DNA of 61,290 bases from CALKYB01 sp964510575 (GCA_964510575.1 CAZECN010000018.1:1-61290); one strand, 5' to 3'; shown: positions 14,510 through 24,102, counted from the stretch's first letter. Made by a program: numbers and translations. The notes: generated by a model not told the origin, from the letters alone.

Positions 14510-17305
14510 CTAGGCTACCTCGAGAATGAAATGAAATTCGTCGCTCAGGGGAGTTTTGACCGGTCCTTCCTTAATAGTGAATTGGCCTGATTCTTCAGCT
14601 AGCCATTTTAAAGACCTCTCCATGCTTAGCGGGTCAAAGACGTGAAAATGTATGCTGTAGTCTTTTTCTATTAGGGCGTGAGCTTCGCTTACAGCATTCT
14701 GTCCTGAATTATTTGACACTAGGTGACTGAACTCAAGAAAATGTTCTTTGTCACGCTCCTCGCAAGGTGAGTTGTAATCCAAGATTAAGTGTTCCATTGA
14801 GGTAATTGGTCTAGCCTTGTCGAAAGTGTAACGCCCGTCCGGTACAATAAGATAAACCAATCCACTTGGTTTGGTAACTCTGCACCATTCATTGATAGCA
14901 GCAAAAGGGTTTCTTAAATGTTCGACAATGTGAGCGGCAATAACGAAGTCTTGGGAACTATCTTTTACTGAACTTAAAAATTCAGCATCATCAATAATAT
15001 CAGGCTCTACTAAGTCTAGTTCTTCTAGCTCAGGGTAGTGTTCTCTAAGTTCAGAAACACTCATTCTATCCACGTAGCTTACTTTAATACCTTGATGGGT
15101 TTGCAAAGGTCGATGAAGAGGACCAAGTTCAAGTCCTTCTCCTTGAAGCTGGTTAGAGAAATGCCTTCTCCAATCTCTTGAGGATTCTGTACCCTTGGAG
15201 TTCAGCTCAGGCTCCTCAGGATTGAAATGGGTGGAGGCCTCAACAGGGTTGAGCACCAGCTTTAATATTGAGACTATTTGGTTCAAAGCTTTGCCAGCTC
15301 CGAATTTCCTAAAAGTATTTAGAGACAGAGGTAGTCTGAGTGTTAGCCCAAAAATTTGGGAAATTCGAAAGATTGAATATTGGCTGCTAGGGAAATGTTT
15401 TTTCGCAAAGCGAGCCATGTTACCAAACCAAGCTAGATAATAGTCAGCCGGGCCAATTGTACCGAGTGAGTAGCCACCGGAGTGTCGGCATTTAGCAGTG
15501 GAGAGAAGTCCACAGGATAGACCTAAATCCTTAATTCTCGCACAAGTATCGACGTCTTCGAACCAGGCCGGCCAAAAGTGTGGGTCGAATCCAAGTAGCT
15601 CGTCGAAAATATCTGATTTAATAAGAAAGCATGCAGCGGGTGGCTGTTCAACAGGAATGGCTTTGTTAGCTGGAAACTTGGGTAAGCCTTCTTTGTTGCC
15701 TGTAAGATAATTCTTTATCAACTGGCTTTTTGATAAATCCAGGCGTGAGCTAAAAGGATTGTTTGGCCATAAACGATGAAGAAAAAATAATTCAGCTACC
15801 AGGCTGGATAAAGAGGGTAGCCTTTTAAGGCTAAAGCTTGACTCGAGGTTGCCTTGAAAATCTTCAAGTATTGGAGCAACTGCCGCCATATTGCTTGAAA
15901 AAAGTGACTCGCAGAGTCTTTGGATGCTCTCGGGTTCAAGCTCTAAATCCGGGTTTAGAATAAGTATTGCATCACAGTCAGAATTACTGGCGGCGAGATT
16001 TACAGCTGGCCCGAAACCCAAGTTTCGGCCAGGGCGAATAACTTCAAGTTCGGAATGGTCGTGTTCCGATAGCTCCGGAAGGGCATGGCCATTGTCTACT
16101 ACCGAAATCTCGAGATCTATTTTCTCATCAGGGTTTTGAGAGAGTTCAGTTTTGCATTTTTTAAGCGAGTCTAGGCAAGAAAGAATAATTTCCTGACTTC
16201 TATAACCGACCACAACAGCCCTGATGCTAAGAGGGTAGCTTATAGCTTCTGGGCTTTTTCTAATAAAAGGCTCGGCGCTAGGTTGATCTGAAAACCAGTC
16301 TTGCAGTTGATCTTTGGGCACTCGAGAGTGTTTCTCAAGTAAAGTCCTTTTTTCTAAGCAGCTCGAAGCCAATAGGAAGGCTTTTTTAATTCCGCTAAGG
16401 GAAGAACGTTCAACAGTTAGGCAGGCTCCAAGCACTGTAAGGTTTCTAAAAGAAGTCTTTAAAAAACAGTGCCAGTTTGAGCGAATGGAGAAATTTTTTA
16501 GTTGGAGAAGAAAGCGGTTTTGCACTCCTAGGCTATTAATTCTGTCAGGTAGAATTGAGCGCCGGTCAGGAGTGACCTTTCGTTGATGTAGAACAGTCGC
16601 CTCTGGCCAGAACAGCGTTTTCCAGCCTAGACGACTTAGGCGCCAAGCTAGATCAGCGTCTTCTCTGTAGGCGAAGAAGTTTGGGTCGAATAGTTCTAAA
16701 TCAGAATTTGAGCTAACTATTTGTAAATCTTGTAGGCATTCTTTTCTCAGAAAGAGTGCTGCGCCAGTTCCTCCAAAAACATACTCAGCTTTTAGACTAA
16801 GAGTTGACAGCTCTTTCTCCTGGAAGCGATCGAAATGTCTAAGCTCTTTATTGAACCAAATCCCAGCCGAGTCCACGACTTCGGGTGTTATTCTTTTAAG
16901 ATTGTCATCCGCTCGAATAATCAGTGGGGTTACGGCACCTGACTCTGGACTTTCCTCCATTGCTTCCACCATCTTCTCTAAGGAATCTGGCTCTAAGCTG
17001 GCGTCAGGGTTTAAGCAAAGAAAATAGTCATATCCCTCAGATAGGGTGTGTTGAGCTGCCTTATTGTGAGGTTGGCAAAAACCTAGGTTCTCTTTATTTT
17101 CAGTAAAACTAAGCTGAGTTTCACTGAAGTGTTCTCGAACTAGCTTGCTAGTTTGGTCTGTGGAAGCATTGTCCACAACTGAAATATGTAGGTTTTGGCC
17201 TGCGCGATAACCCTTTATTGCGAAAAGTGAATTTAGGCATTGAACTATGGTTTGTTCATTATTGAAACAAACGACACTAATAAAAATTTTAGTTTTCTGC
17301 TTCAT
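14510..17305 (-). CDS. Three-domain fusion: GT2 glycosyltransferase, second GT2, SAM methyltransferase
   Basis: The 931-aa protein holds three enzymes in a row. GT2 domain 1 (about 8-330): ISVVCFNNEQTIVQCLNSL, VVDNASTDQTS, FLCLNPDASLEPDS and an FFAYREDADLAWRLSRLGW acceptor loop. GT2 domain 2 (about 360-650): RAVVVGYRSQEIILSCLDSL, ISVVDNG, ILILNPDLELEPESI and WFEDVDTCARIKDLG. Methyltransferase (about 700-931): GLELGPLHRPLQTHQ, VDRMSVSELREHY, DFVIAAHIVEHLRNPFAAIN and SGLVYLIVPDGRYTFDK. The GT2 parts resemble rhamnosyl-type transferases. The arrangement implies stepwise addition of two sugars followed by methylation. It starts 10 nt after the end of the gene at 17316. Confidence 0.88.
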   Translation of the reverse strand: MKQKTKIFISVVCFNNEQTIVQCLNSLFAIKGYRAGQNLHISVVDNASTDQTSKLVREHFSETQLSFTENKENLGFCQPHNKAAQHTLSEGYDYFLCLNPDASLEPDSLEKMVEAMEESPESGAVTPLIIRADDNLKRITPEVVDSAGIWFNKELRHFDRFQEKELSTLSLKAEYVFGGTGAALFLRKECLQDLQIVSSNSDLELFDPNFFAYREDADLAWRLSRLGWKTLFWPEATVLHQRKVTPDRRSILPDRINSLGVQNRFLLQLKNFSIRSNWHCFLKTSFRNLTVLGACLTVERSSLSGIKKAFLLASSCLEKRTLLEKHSRVPKDQLQDWFSDQPSAEPFIRKSPEAISYPLSIRAVVVGYRSQEIILSCLDSLKKCKTELSQNPDEKIDLEISVVDNGHALPELSEHDHSELEVIRPGRNLGFGPAVNLAASNSDCDAILILNPDLELEPESIQRLCESLFSSNMAAVAPILEDFQGNLESSFSLKRLPSLSSLVAELFFLHRLWPNNPFSSRLDLSKSQLIKNYLTGNKEGLPKFPANKAIPVEQPPAACFLIKSDIFDELLGFDPHFWPAWFEDVDTCARIKDLGLSCGLLSTAKCRHSGGYSLGTIGPADYYLAWFGNMARFAKKHFPSSQYSIFRISQIFGLTLRLPLSLNTFRKFGAGKALNQIVSILKLVLNPVEASTHFNPEEPELNSKGTESSRDWRRHFSNQLQGEGLELGPLHRPLQTHQGIKVSYVDRMSVSELREHYPELEELDLVEPDIIDDAEFLSSVKDSSQDFVIAAHIVEHLRNPFAAINEWCRVTKPSGLVYLIVPDGRYTFDKARPITSMEHLILDYNSPCEERDKEHFLEFSHLVSNNSGQNAVSEAHALIEKDYSIHFHVFDPLSMERSLKWLAEESGQFTIKEGPVKTPLSDEFHFILEVA

Positions 17306-17315
17306 CGCGAGTGTC

Positions 17316-18938
17316 TTAACTTAGATGCCTAGTCCGAATACATAGCGAAGTATCCTTAATCACTTTAGTTCCCTGTTTCAGGATGTCTAGAGGATAAGGG
17401 GAAGCATGAAATGCCCAAGGAAATGTTTCTGGCGACTTGCTAGAACTATGAATCTCAAGGCTCATTAAACTCCCAGCCTCAACTTTTTTTTCTAAATCTA
17501 TCTTTGCCCAATGATCTTCGAGTTTGCTGCCACTAGGAATAGTGGTTCTGCCAACTTCTTCGAAAGAAGAGCTATTTCGTAACAAGCTGTGGTTGGAACT
17601 TGGGGCTGCAGATTTTAAAACCAGTGTGGTTTCAGAATTAGAAGGAATTCCTTTGCTAGTTAATAAAACTTCCACGGTTTTTAAGTTTTTCTCACGAGCC
17701 AAAAATCTTTGCGTTAAAGACTCATCTTTTTGAGGAGAAAGATTCGCTGAGTCCTGTTGATTGATTGAAATATCAAAGAAGCTGCAGCCTCCTTTGGCTA
17801 GAATTTCAGCCATTTCAATTAAAGGCCTAACAGCCTTGCTCCAATCGAAGCACTCTTTAGCTAAATTTTTGGCGTTTTTAGACTTTTCTTCAACTAGTTT
17901 TGGATTGGATACTATCTCTTCCAGAACACTTTCCAGAGCCTTTGAGTTATCAGGTTCAACACACCAACCGGCATCATATTTATCAATTAGCTTCGATAGA
18001 TCTGAGAAATTGTTGTGGATGACTGGTATGCCGGAATTTAAGTAATTAGTTGAACGAATAGGAATGGCAAGCTCTCGCTCTAGGTTCCAACTCATTAGGT
18101 CTAGGGCCACATCAGCTGTTTCTAAGTGTCCAAGGTACTCTTCGTAAGGCAATAGGGGAAAGGAGTTCACCCTTTTGTTTGTTTCTAGTGAGGAGAAAAG
18201 TTTTTCATAAACCCCGGAGTCTACTTTGTAGTGAGGATGCTTTCCCCCAATTAAAGTCAACTTTCCTTTCTCGGCGCGCTGTAAAAAACCTGCAACATGC
18301 TCTAAGCAATGGCTTGGGTTTTGCCAAGGTAGGAAAACTCCTCCAAAGAAAAACTGAGGAAACTCTTTGCCGTTCTTAGAGTCTTTTGCTTTAGGAGTTG
18401 GCGGAGCCAAGGGCATTGAGATTTGGGTGAACTTTGGAGCTGGTAGTCCTGTTCGAGCAACAAAGCTTTCAAAGTATTTTCTTTGGGATGGCCCCGAGGC
18501 CACAAGGCCGTCGGCAGTTGCAATGGCAGAAATTTTCGCCAAAGTTGCAGCTTGTTGGTCAGCAGAGCCCTGGAAGTGCCGTTCCAACATATGAGGTCCT
18601 GCTAAATCAACGATTAAAACTTGCGACGGTTTTTGCGGGAATTGAACTGCAGGCCAGTGGCCACAGATGATCACATCAGGTTGAATTTCTGCCACTAGTT
18701 CCAGTTGGTTAGCAGCGGAAAAAGCCAGCTCTCTGGTTAAAGAGTCAATATAGGCATTACTGCCTTTTTTCTTCTGAGCGTTGTCGAAACCGTCAATCGC
18801 AGTTTGAGGAACTGAGACAGTGACTTGATGGCCATTAGCTCTTAGACCCTCCACAAGACCGAAGGTGCGTATTGCAGTGCCACTCGATGGCAAACCTCCT
18901 ACAGGCAGGAGGTCGGTAGCGAAAACTAAAAACTTCAT
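17316..18938 (-). CDS. Glycosyltransferase family 4 protein with C-terminal extension
   Basis: Of 540 aa, residues 1-390 form a GT-B glycosyltransferase: FATDLLPVGGLPSSGTAIRTFGLVEGLRANGH, DVIICGHWPAVQFP, FGGVFLPWQNPSHCLEHVAG, LTLIGGKHPHY and a late donor-lobe segment ELAIPIRSTNYLNSGIPVIHN. Residues from about 400 form a beta-rich extension (NLKTVEVLLTSKG, SLMSLEIHSSSKSPETFPWAF) of a type I cannot name, possibly a glycan-binding sandwich. It is the first gene of the minus-strand pair with the GT-GT-methyltransferase fusion and diverges from the plus-strand gene at 19079. Sugar specificity cannot be inferred. Confidence 0.85.
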   Translation of the reverse strand: MKFLVFATDLLPVGGLPSSGTAIRTFGLVEGLRANGHQVTVSVPQTAIDGFDNAQKKKGSNAYIDSLTRELAFSAANQLELVAEIQPDVIICGHWPAVQFPQKPSQVLIVDLAGPHMLERHFQGSADQQAATLAKISAIATADGLVASGPSQRKYFESFVARTGLPAPKFTQISMPLAPPTPKAKDSKNGKEFPQFFFGGVFLPWQNPSHCLEHVAGFLQRAEKGKLTLIGGKHPHYKVDSGVYEKLFSSLETNKRVNSFPLLPYEEYLGHLETADVALDLMSWNLERELAIPIRSTNYLNSGIPVIHNNFSDLSKLIDKYDAGWCVEPDNSKALESVLEEIVSNPKLVEEKSKNAKNLAKECFDWSKAVRPLIEMAEILAKGGCSFFDISINQQDSANLSPQKDESLTQRFLAREKNLKTVEVLLTSKGIPSNSETTLVLKSAAPSSNHSLLRNSSSFEEVGRTTIPSGSKLEDHWAKIDLEKKVEAGSLMSLEIHSSSKSPETFPWAFHASPYPLDILKQGTKVIKDTSLCIRTRHLS

Positions 18939-19078
18939 CTATCAAAATTGGTTGTCAGAACTAAAACGTATATTATTTATCAGATTTGATGTATCCTGCC
19001 CACATCAGCTCAGGCTTTTAGCTGACAATGTTTTCATCTTGCTAAGACCTCGCTTTAACTCAGATTGAATCGTTCGCA

Positions 19079-20212
19079 GTGAATTGTCTTTTTTACACCA
19101 CCGAAGAAAGAAATGAGCAGTTTCAAGGGTTTTGGGAAGTTACCCATAACCCTCTTGCTTCTCTTTGCCCCAATAGTCGGAATTTAGATTCTAGGGCTGA
19201 ATTGCTAGAGGCCCTGGACTCTTTGGGTTCTGAGAAACTAGTTTTAGTGGCAGATGGTTGGGAATCTATCTCAGGAATTGAGCTTCCAGCAGGGGTTTTT
19301 TTAGTAGTCTTCGAAAAAAGTAGGAGAATTACCTTGTCAGGTAATGGTTCCGAGCTCAATTCAAGTAAAAAAGCTGAAGAAAAACTTCACGTATTTTCAA
19401 GACTTTCCATGCTTGTTTTGGAGTCTTTAGAGGACAGAGCCTACTTCTGGGGTTGGTTGATGCAGGCAGGCCATAGTCCTGTGGATAATAAGCTGGTCCA
19501 GCAGTTTTGTAGTTGGGAATTAAATGGAATAGCTGATCTAGAAGATTTGATACGAGGATTTGGAGCTGGCTCACTGGATTCAGTGTCGTCCAAGAATGCC
19601 ACCTATGGTCGCCCTCATATTAGGGCCTCTGTGCCTTCAAATAGTCTTGACGGAGGGGCCTTTAAGAAACTTGCTGAGAGCGGTTTGGATTATCACTTTG
19701 TTTTTCCGGCGGATCACATAAATAAAATAGGAATAAGACTTAGATCGGCTCAAAGTGTGGAGTTAAGATTATTGGATAGTTCTAACTCCCTGATAGACCA
19801 AAAGAATTTCTCAGGGCAGGCTAATCTTGAGTACGGCCCAGAGTTTGAAAAGGGGCAGATTGTTTGGCTTTCAACTACTGGGGGCGCTATTGCCTCCAAA
19901 AGGCCGGCAGGCGGGTCTAGAGGCAGGCTTTTGATTAAACCTGTGGGCAATAAAAGCCTGATTTCAAGTCCCGTTGAGGTTGCCAGTAAAGCAGAGGAGG
20001 GATACCCTTCCATCCTCGGAGCAGAGCCTGCTGGTTTCTGCCCTTGTTTATACACAATCGCGGATGAATTTGGTCATTTCGAGAGATCGAAAGTTCTTCT
20101 AAGGAGAGCTGCTCGGATGGTGTCTGAAGGAGAGTGGTCTCGTTTTTCTAATGCCCTTTTGCGGCGAGTTAAAGGCGGGGTGAGCTGGATAGAAAGGAGA
20201 GTTAATTCCTAA
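19079..20212 (+). CDS. Hypothetical glycan-locus protein, 377 aa
   Basis: I do not recognise this protein. It starts at GTG 19079 with a weak ribosome site. The N-terminal ~150 residues have an alpha/beta look (ELLEALDSLGSEKLVLVADGWESISGIELPAGVFLVVFEKSR). The middle is beta-rich (RPHIRASVPSNSLDGGAF, KIGIRLRSAQSVELRLLDSSN), similar in feel to the beta-rich tail of the GT at 17316. The C-terminus is basic and helical (ALLRRVKGGVSWIERRVNS). There is no signal peptide. It is first in a plus-strand run with the methyltransferase, dehydrogenase, epimerase, GT2 and SDR, so a role in the same glycan is likely but unproven. Confidence 0.6.
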   Translation: MNCLFYTTEERNEQFQGFWEVTHNPLASLCPNSRNLDSRAELLEALDSLGSEKLVLVADGWESISGIELPAGVFLVVFEKSRRITLSGNGSELNSSKKAEEKLHVFSRLSMLVLESLEDRAYFWGWLMQAGHSPVDNKLVQQFCSWELNGIADLEDLIRGFGAGSLDSVSSKNATYGRPHIRASVPSNSLDGGAFKKLAESGLDYHFVFPADHINKIGIRLRSAQSVELRLLDSSNSLIDQKNFSGQANLEYGPEFEKGQIVWLSTTGGAIASKRPAGGSRGRLLIKPVGNKSLISSPVEVASKAEEGYPSILGAEPAGFCPCLYTIADEFGHFERSKVLLRRAARMVSEGEWSRFSNALLRRVKGGVSWIERRVNS

Positions 20213-20225
20213 TGGTAAGTTTCTA

Positions 20226-20939
20226 ATGGGCAGCGCCGAAAAAAAAGAATCTACGGAAGAGGGAACTGGTCTCGAGAATGTAATTTATACGTCGAGATTT
20301 AGTAGTGAAGAAGATCAATCCAGAGAGATTATTTGGAGAGTTTTGTGTGATCGATTCTTCCCCAAATATGTCAACGTTAATGACACGGTCTTAGACTTGG
20401 GTGCAGGTGATGGAAAATTCATTCGGCATATTAAAGCGACTAGGAAGATAGCAGTTGATTTAAGTCCTCACGTTAAGGCGCTTGAGAAAGATAATATAGA
20501 AGTCTACCAGCTGCCTGCTAGAGAAATGGCCGGAGCCTTGAAGGGACAGGCTGACATTGTTTTCATGAGTAACTTTTTAGAGCATCTACCAACCAAGACA
20601 ATTTTGTTAGAAGTTTTGCAAGGAGTGCGTGAAGTTTTAAAGCCTGGCGGAAAAGTTTTAATTCTTCAGCCTAATGTGCGTTATGTTGGCAGTGCTTACT
20701 GGGATTATATCGATCATCACATCGCTTTGACTGAGCATAGTCTTGCAGAGGCGTTACAGATAACTGGCTTCGAAGTGAAGGAAACAATTCCACAATTTTT
20801 GCCTTATACCGCTCGCTCCAAGCTGGGCCTTCTCTCGAGAGTGCTTGGAACTGAGTTGATGATTAAAACTTATTTGAAATTCCCTCTAGTCTGGAAGGTC
20901 TTAGGTGGTCAGACGTTGATGCTGGGAAAAAAGCTTTAA
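20226..20939 (+). CDS. Class I SAM-dependent methyltransferase
   Basis: The 237-aa protein shows the class I methyltransferase core: motif I VLDLGAGDGKFIRHI (about 58-72), an acidic strand IAVDLSP, MSNFLEHLPTKTILLEVLQGVREVLKPGGKVLILQPN as motifs II-III, and a C-terminal hydrophobic tail. Family knowledge places it among Methyltransf_11/23-like enzymes that O-methylate sugars or lipid acceptors. It lies 13 nt after the preceding gene and 15 nt before the nucleotide-sugar dehydrogenase, so it is in the same operon. The acceptor is unknown. Confidence 0.88.
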   Translation: MGSAEKKESTEEGTGLENVIYTSRFSSEEDQSREIIWRVLCDRFFPKYVNVNDTVLDLGAGDGKFIRHIKATRKIAVDLSPHVKALEKDNIEVYQLPAREMAGALKGQADIVFMSNFLEHLPTKTILLEVLQGVREVLKPGGKVLILQPNVRYVGSAYWDYIDHHIALTEHSLAEALQITGFEVKETIPQFLPYTARSKLGLLSRVLGTELMIKTYLKFPLVWKVLGGQTLMLGKKL

Positions 20940-20954
20940 GGGATTTTAGTTAGG

Positions 20955-22214
20955 ATGAGTCTTGAAGGAAAGTCGATAGTTATTGTTGGTGGATGTGGTC
21001 ATGTTGGCCTACCGCTCGGGGTTAAGTTTGCTCTGGCTGGAGCGAAGACTTCTCTTTTGGACATTAACCAAGACTCAATAGAGAAGGTTAATGGTGGAGA
21101 GTTTCCTTTCCTCGAAAACGGGGGTGACGAGCAATTGGCGCAAGCCCTGAAGAAGGGTTTAAGAGCCGTTTCCGATGCCGATTGTTTGACCACAGCAGAT
21201 GTAGTGGTTTTCGTAATTGGAACTCCTGTTGATGAACACCTTAATCCCAAAATATCTGATGTTCTCAAAACTTTTGATCTTTATAAGGAAAAGCTAAGGG
21301 AAGATTCACTAATTGTTATGCGCTCTACGCTTTATCCTGGGACGATGGAGCATCTCCACCAGAGAATGGAGAGGACGCTTTCGAAGAAGATTCATCTAGC
21401 TTTTTGTCCGGAACGAGTTGCCGAGGGTTTTGCATTAGATGAAATCGACTCTCTTCCTCAAATTGTTTCTGCTTTTGATGAAGAGAGTTTTTCTAGAGCT
21501 TATGACATTTTCTCTGCTCTTGCGCCATCGGTTATCAAGCTTAAGCCTCTTGAGGCTGAGCTTTCAAAGTTGATGGCTAATTCATGGAGATACCTTGAGT
21601 TTGCTATTGCCAATCAATTTTACATGATTGCAGAGTCACAAGGCGTCGACTTTTTTAAAGTTTATCAGGCGATACGCTACGACTACCCGCGAGCCTCCGG
21701 ATATAAGAGACCAGGCTTTGCTGCTGGACCTTGTTTATTTAAGGATACGATGCAACTAGCCAGTTTCTTCGATCACCAGTTTTTCATGGGGCATAGCGCC
21801 ATGTTAGTCAACGAAGGCTTAGCTTCGTTTTCAGTGAATAAGGCTAAAGATGAGTTGGGGGGCAGTCTCTGGGGTAAGACCGTTGGTATTCTTGGTTTGG
21901 CTTTTAAAGGAGATAACGACGATATTAGAGAGTCTCTTAGTTTTAAAGTTAAGAAAGGCCTTGAATTTGAGGGAGCCAATGTTATTTGCCACGATCCTTT
22001 TGTAGCTGAAAGTGATGGGGTTGATAGAGTTCATCTAGATCAACTAAAACAATCTGCAGACGTGGCAATACTTTGTACGCCTCATAAGGCATACCGGGGC
22101 CAAAAATTTAGTCTGCCAGTGGTGGACGTTTGGGGCTTTTTCTCTCAACCGGAGTTGGAAGTTTTGCCAGGAAAAGTACCTGGTGACAGTCAAAAGAAAG
22201 TGGTCAATATTTGA
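20955..22214 (+). CDS. UDP-glucose/GDP-mannose dehydrogenase family nucleotide-sugar dehydrogenase
   Basis: The 419-aa protein has an N-terminal Rossmann domain IVIVGGCGHVGLPLGVKFALAG, the family signatures VIGTPVDEHLNPK, MRSTLYPGTMEHL and FCPERVAEGFALDEI, the central helix ELSKLMANSWRYLEFAIANQF, and the catalytic Cys in FAAGPCLFKDTMQL (family consensus G-[GS]-x-C-x-x-K-D). A C-terminal UDP-binding domain follows (TVGILGLAFKGDNDDIRES). Reaction: two-step NAD-dependent oxidation of the C6 of a nucleotide sugar to the uronic acid. It could be of WecC or Ugd type. The neighbouring epimerase and GTs point to a uronic-acid-containing glycan. Confidence 0.9.
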   Translation: MSLEGKSIVIVGGCGHVGLPLGVKFALAGAKTSLLDINQDSIEKVNGGEFPFLENGGDEQLAQALKKGLRAVSDADCLTTADVVVFVIGTPVDEHLNPKISDVLKTFDLYKEKLREDSLIVMRSTLYPGTMEHLHQRMERTLSKKIHLAFCPERVAEGFALDEIDSLPQIVSAFDEESFSRAYDIFSALAPSVIKLKPLEAELSKLMANSWRYLEFAIANQFYMIAESQGVDFFKVYQAIRYDYPRASGYKRPGFAAGPCLFKDTMQLASFFDHQFFMGHSAMLVNEGLASFSVNKAKDELGGSLWGKTVGILGLAFKGDNDDIRESLSFKVKKGLEFEGANVICHDPFVAESDGVDRVHLDQLKQSADVAILCTPHKAYRGQKFSLPVVDVWGFFSQPELEVLPGKVPGDSQKKVVNI

Positions 22215-22245
22215 TCATTGAGTTGAAAATAGATTTAAAATTGAA

Positions 22246-22273
22246 AGCTCCAGCTTGCTTAAAGGCCGGAGCT
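22246..22273 (+). other. Intercistronic hairpin between dehydrogenase and epimerase genes
   Basis: AGCTCC-A-GC and GC-C-GGAGCT pair across a 10-nt loop (8 bp and one mismatch) in the 76-nt gap. No T-tract follows, so it is more likely an mRNA-stability or partial-attenuation element than a full terminator. Confidence 0.4.
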
Positions 22274-22290
22274 AAAAAACGGAAAGGGAA

Positions 22291-23316
22291 ATGGGAAAAA
22301 GAATTCTAGTCACAGGCTCCGCAGGTTTCATCGCTGGCTATGTTGTAGAGGAATTGCTTAACAACGGCTGGGACGTTGTTGGTATTGATAATTTTTCGAA
22401 GTACGGCGAGCTTTCTAAATCCTACGATGATCATCCGAACTATACCTTTCACCGAGGTGATGCCAAGAACACAGGGATGTTAAAAGAAATCGCGGCCGAT
22501 TGTGACCATATTTTGGCTGGCGCCGCCATGATTGGTGGTATCACTTATTTTCACGAGTACGCTTACGACCTTTTGGCAGAGAATGAAAGAATCGTGGCTT
22601 CTACTTTTGATGCGGCAATTGACGCTTATAAAAATCACAAGCTCCAAAAAATTACTGTTCTGAGCTCGAGCATGGTTTTCGAATCTTCTGATGTTTATCC
22701 AACGCCTGAGGAAGCCATTACGACATCACCACCACCTCTCAGTACTTATGGTTTTCAGAAACTCTCTTGCGAATATTTCTGCAAAGGAGCCCTTGAACAG
22801 TATGGTCTTCCTTACACAATAGTAAGGCCTTTTAACTGTGTTGGGATAGGGGAGCAGAGAGCGATAGGGGAGCATGAAGTCTCCTCTGGCGATGTAAAGC
22901 TAGCGATGAGCCATGTAGTCCCAGATTTGATTCAAAAGCTGGTCAAGGGTCAAGACCCTCTTCGAATTTTAGGCGATGGCCAGCAAGTTAGACATTATAC
23001 TTATGGAGCTGACTTGGCCGAGGGTATTAGGGTTTGTATCGAACACCCAAAGGCTTTGAACGAAGACTTTAATATTTCAACTGAAGTTTCAACCACGGTG
23101 TTGGAACTAGCTGAAGCTATTTGGAACAAGATTCGTCCAGGGCAAGAGTTTAGCTATGCCTCGGATGATCCTTTCACTTATGACGTTCAAAAGAGGGTCC
23201 CTGAAGTCTCAAAGGCTAAAAACTTGTTAGGCTATGAAGCCAAAACTAGTTTAGATGAAATTCTGGATATTGTGGTTCCTTGGGTTACTGAACAAGTAGA
23301 GAAAGGGACTATCTAG
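22291..23316 (+). CDS. NAD-dependent epimerase/dehydratase (extended SDR)
   Basis: The 341-aa extended short-chain dehydrogenase has the NAD-binding loop ILVTGSAGFIAGYVVEELL (5-23), an acidic residue after strand 2 (GIDNFSKYG), active-site Ser in VLSSSMVFESSD, and the Y-x3-K pair in STYGFQKLSCEYF. The C-terminal substrate part has IVRPFNCVGIGEQ and RILGDGQQVRHYTYGADLAEGI, typical of UDP-sugar 4-epimerases and dTDP-glucose dehydratases. A ribosome site GGAAAGGGAA precedes the ATG. The specific sugar cannot be decided. It acts in the cytoplasm on a nucleotide sugar used by the adjacent glycosyltransferases. Confidence 0.9.
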   Translation: MGKRILVTGSAGFIAGYVVEELLNNGWDVVGIDNFSKYGELSKSYDDHPNYTFHRGDAKNTGMLKEIAADCDHILAGAAMIGGITYFHEYAYDLLAENERIVASTFDAAIDAYKNHKLQKITVLSSSMVFESSDVYPTPEEAITTSPPPLSTYGFQKLSCEYFCKGALEQYGLPYTIVRPFNCVGIGEQRAIGEHEVSSGDVKLAMSHVVPDLIQKLVKGQDPLRILGDGQQVRHYTYGADLAEGIRVCIEHPKALNEDFNISTEVSTTVLELAEAIWNKIRPGQEFSYASDDPFTYDVQKRVPEVSKAKNLLGYEAKTSLDEILDIVVPWVTEQVEKGTI

Positions 23317-23349
23317 AGCCGTTCCCTGTGGCAATCTGGGAGGATTAGC

Positions 23350-24102
23350 ATGGCTTTACCAAACAGACTATCGAACCCTGAGAACGCTGAAATCGTTCAG
23401 ATAGTTGTTCCAGTATACAACGAAGGGGATAATGTCCGAACTCTTTACAATACTCTGCTTGAAGAGGAGGTTGAGTTTGATCGTTTAAGCTTTGTTTATG
23501 ATTTCGACGGAGACAGCACGCTGCCGGTGATATTTGAACTTCAGCGAGCTGACCATAGAATCATTGCAGAGAAGAATACCATTGGTAGGGGTGTTATAAA
23601 TGCTCTAAAGCATGGTTTTTCAAAGGCTGTAGCTGGGCCAGTCCTTGTCTTGATGGGAGACAACTCTGATAAACTCTCAATTATTCCTGAGATGATTAGA
23701 TTATGGGCACGTGGAGCTATTGTTGTTTCGCCGTCTAGGTACATGCCAGGTGGGGAACAGCAGGGGGGTGGAGTTATCAAAAGCAATTTGTCTAAAATGG
23801 CTGGTAAGTCTCTTTCTTTTGCCGGCTTCCCCACCAGTGATGCCACGAATAATTTCAAGCTTTACGATGGTGAGTGGTTGGCTAGTCAAAGCATAGAGTC
23901 CAAAGGTGGTTTTGAAGTAGCTTTAGAACTTAGTTGTAAAGCTTTTGAGCAAAAGCAGAAAATATATCAAATTCCCACTAGCTGGTTCGATCGAACAGCG
24001 GGGGAGAGTAATTTCAAACTTGTTGAATGGATACCTCAGTATCTTAAGTGGTACTTAAGAGCCTTAAAGGCAGTTGCCTCAAGAAAGGCGACGGGTCGTT
24101 AG
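23350..24102 (+). CDS. GT2 glycosyltransferase (DPM1/polyprenyl-phosphate type)
   Basis: The 250-aa GT-A enzyme shows QIVVPVYNEGDNVRTLYNTL (about 17-36), a modified nucleotide-binding DFDGDST, and AEKNTIGRGVINALKHGFSKAVAGPVLVLMGDNSDKL, where the usual D-x-D is GDNSD. It lacks the C-terminal membrane helices found in many polyprenyl-phosphate sugar transferases. It is 33 nt downstream of the epimerase gene with GGGAGG as ribosome site. Inferred role: transfer of a sugar to a lipid carrier or the growing glycan. Confidence 0.85.
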   Translation: MALPNRLSNPENAEIVQIVVPVYNEGDNVRTLYNTLLEEEVEFDRLSFVYDFDGDSTLPVIFELQRADHRIIAEKNTIGRGVINALKHGFSKAVAGPVLVLMGDNSDKLSIIPEMIRLWARGAIVVSPSRYMPGGEQQGGGVIKSNLSKMAGKSLSFAGFPTSDATNNFKLYDGEWLASQSIESKGGFEVALELSCKAFEQKQKIYQIPTSWFDRTAGESNFKLVEWIPQYLKWYLRALKAVASRKATGR

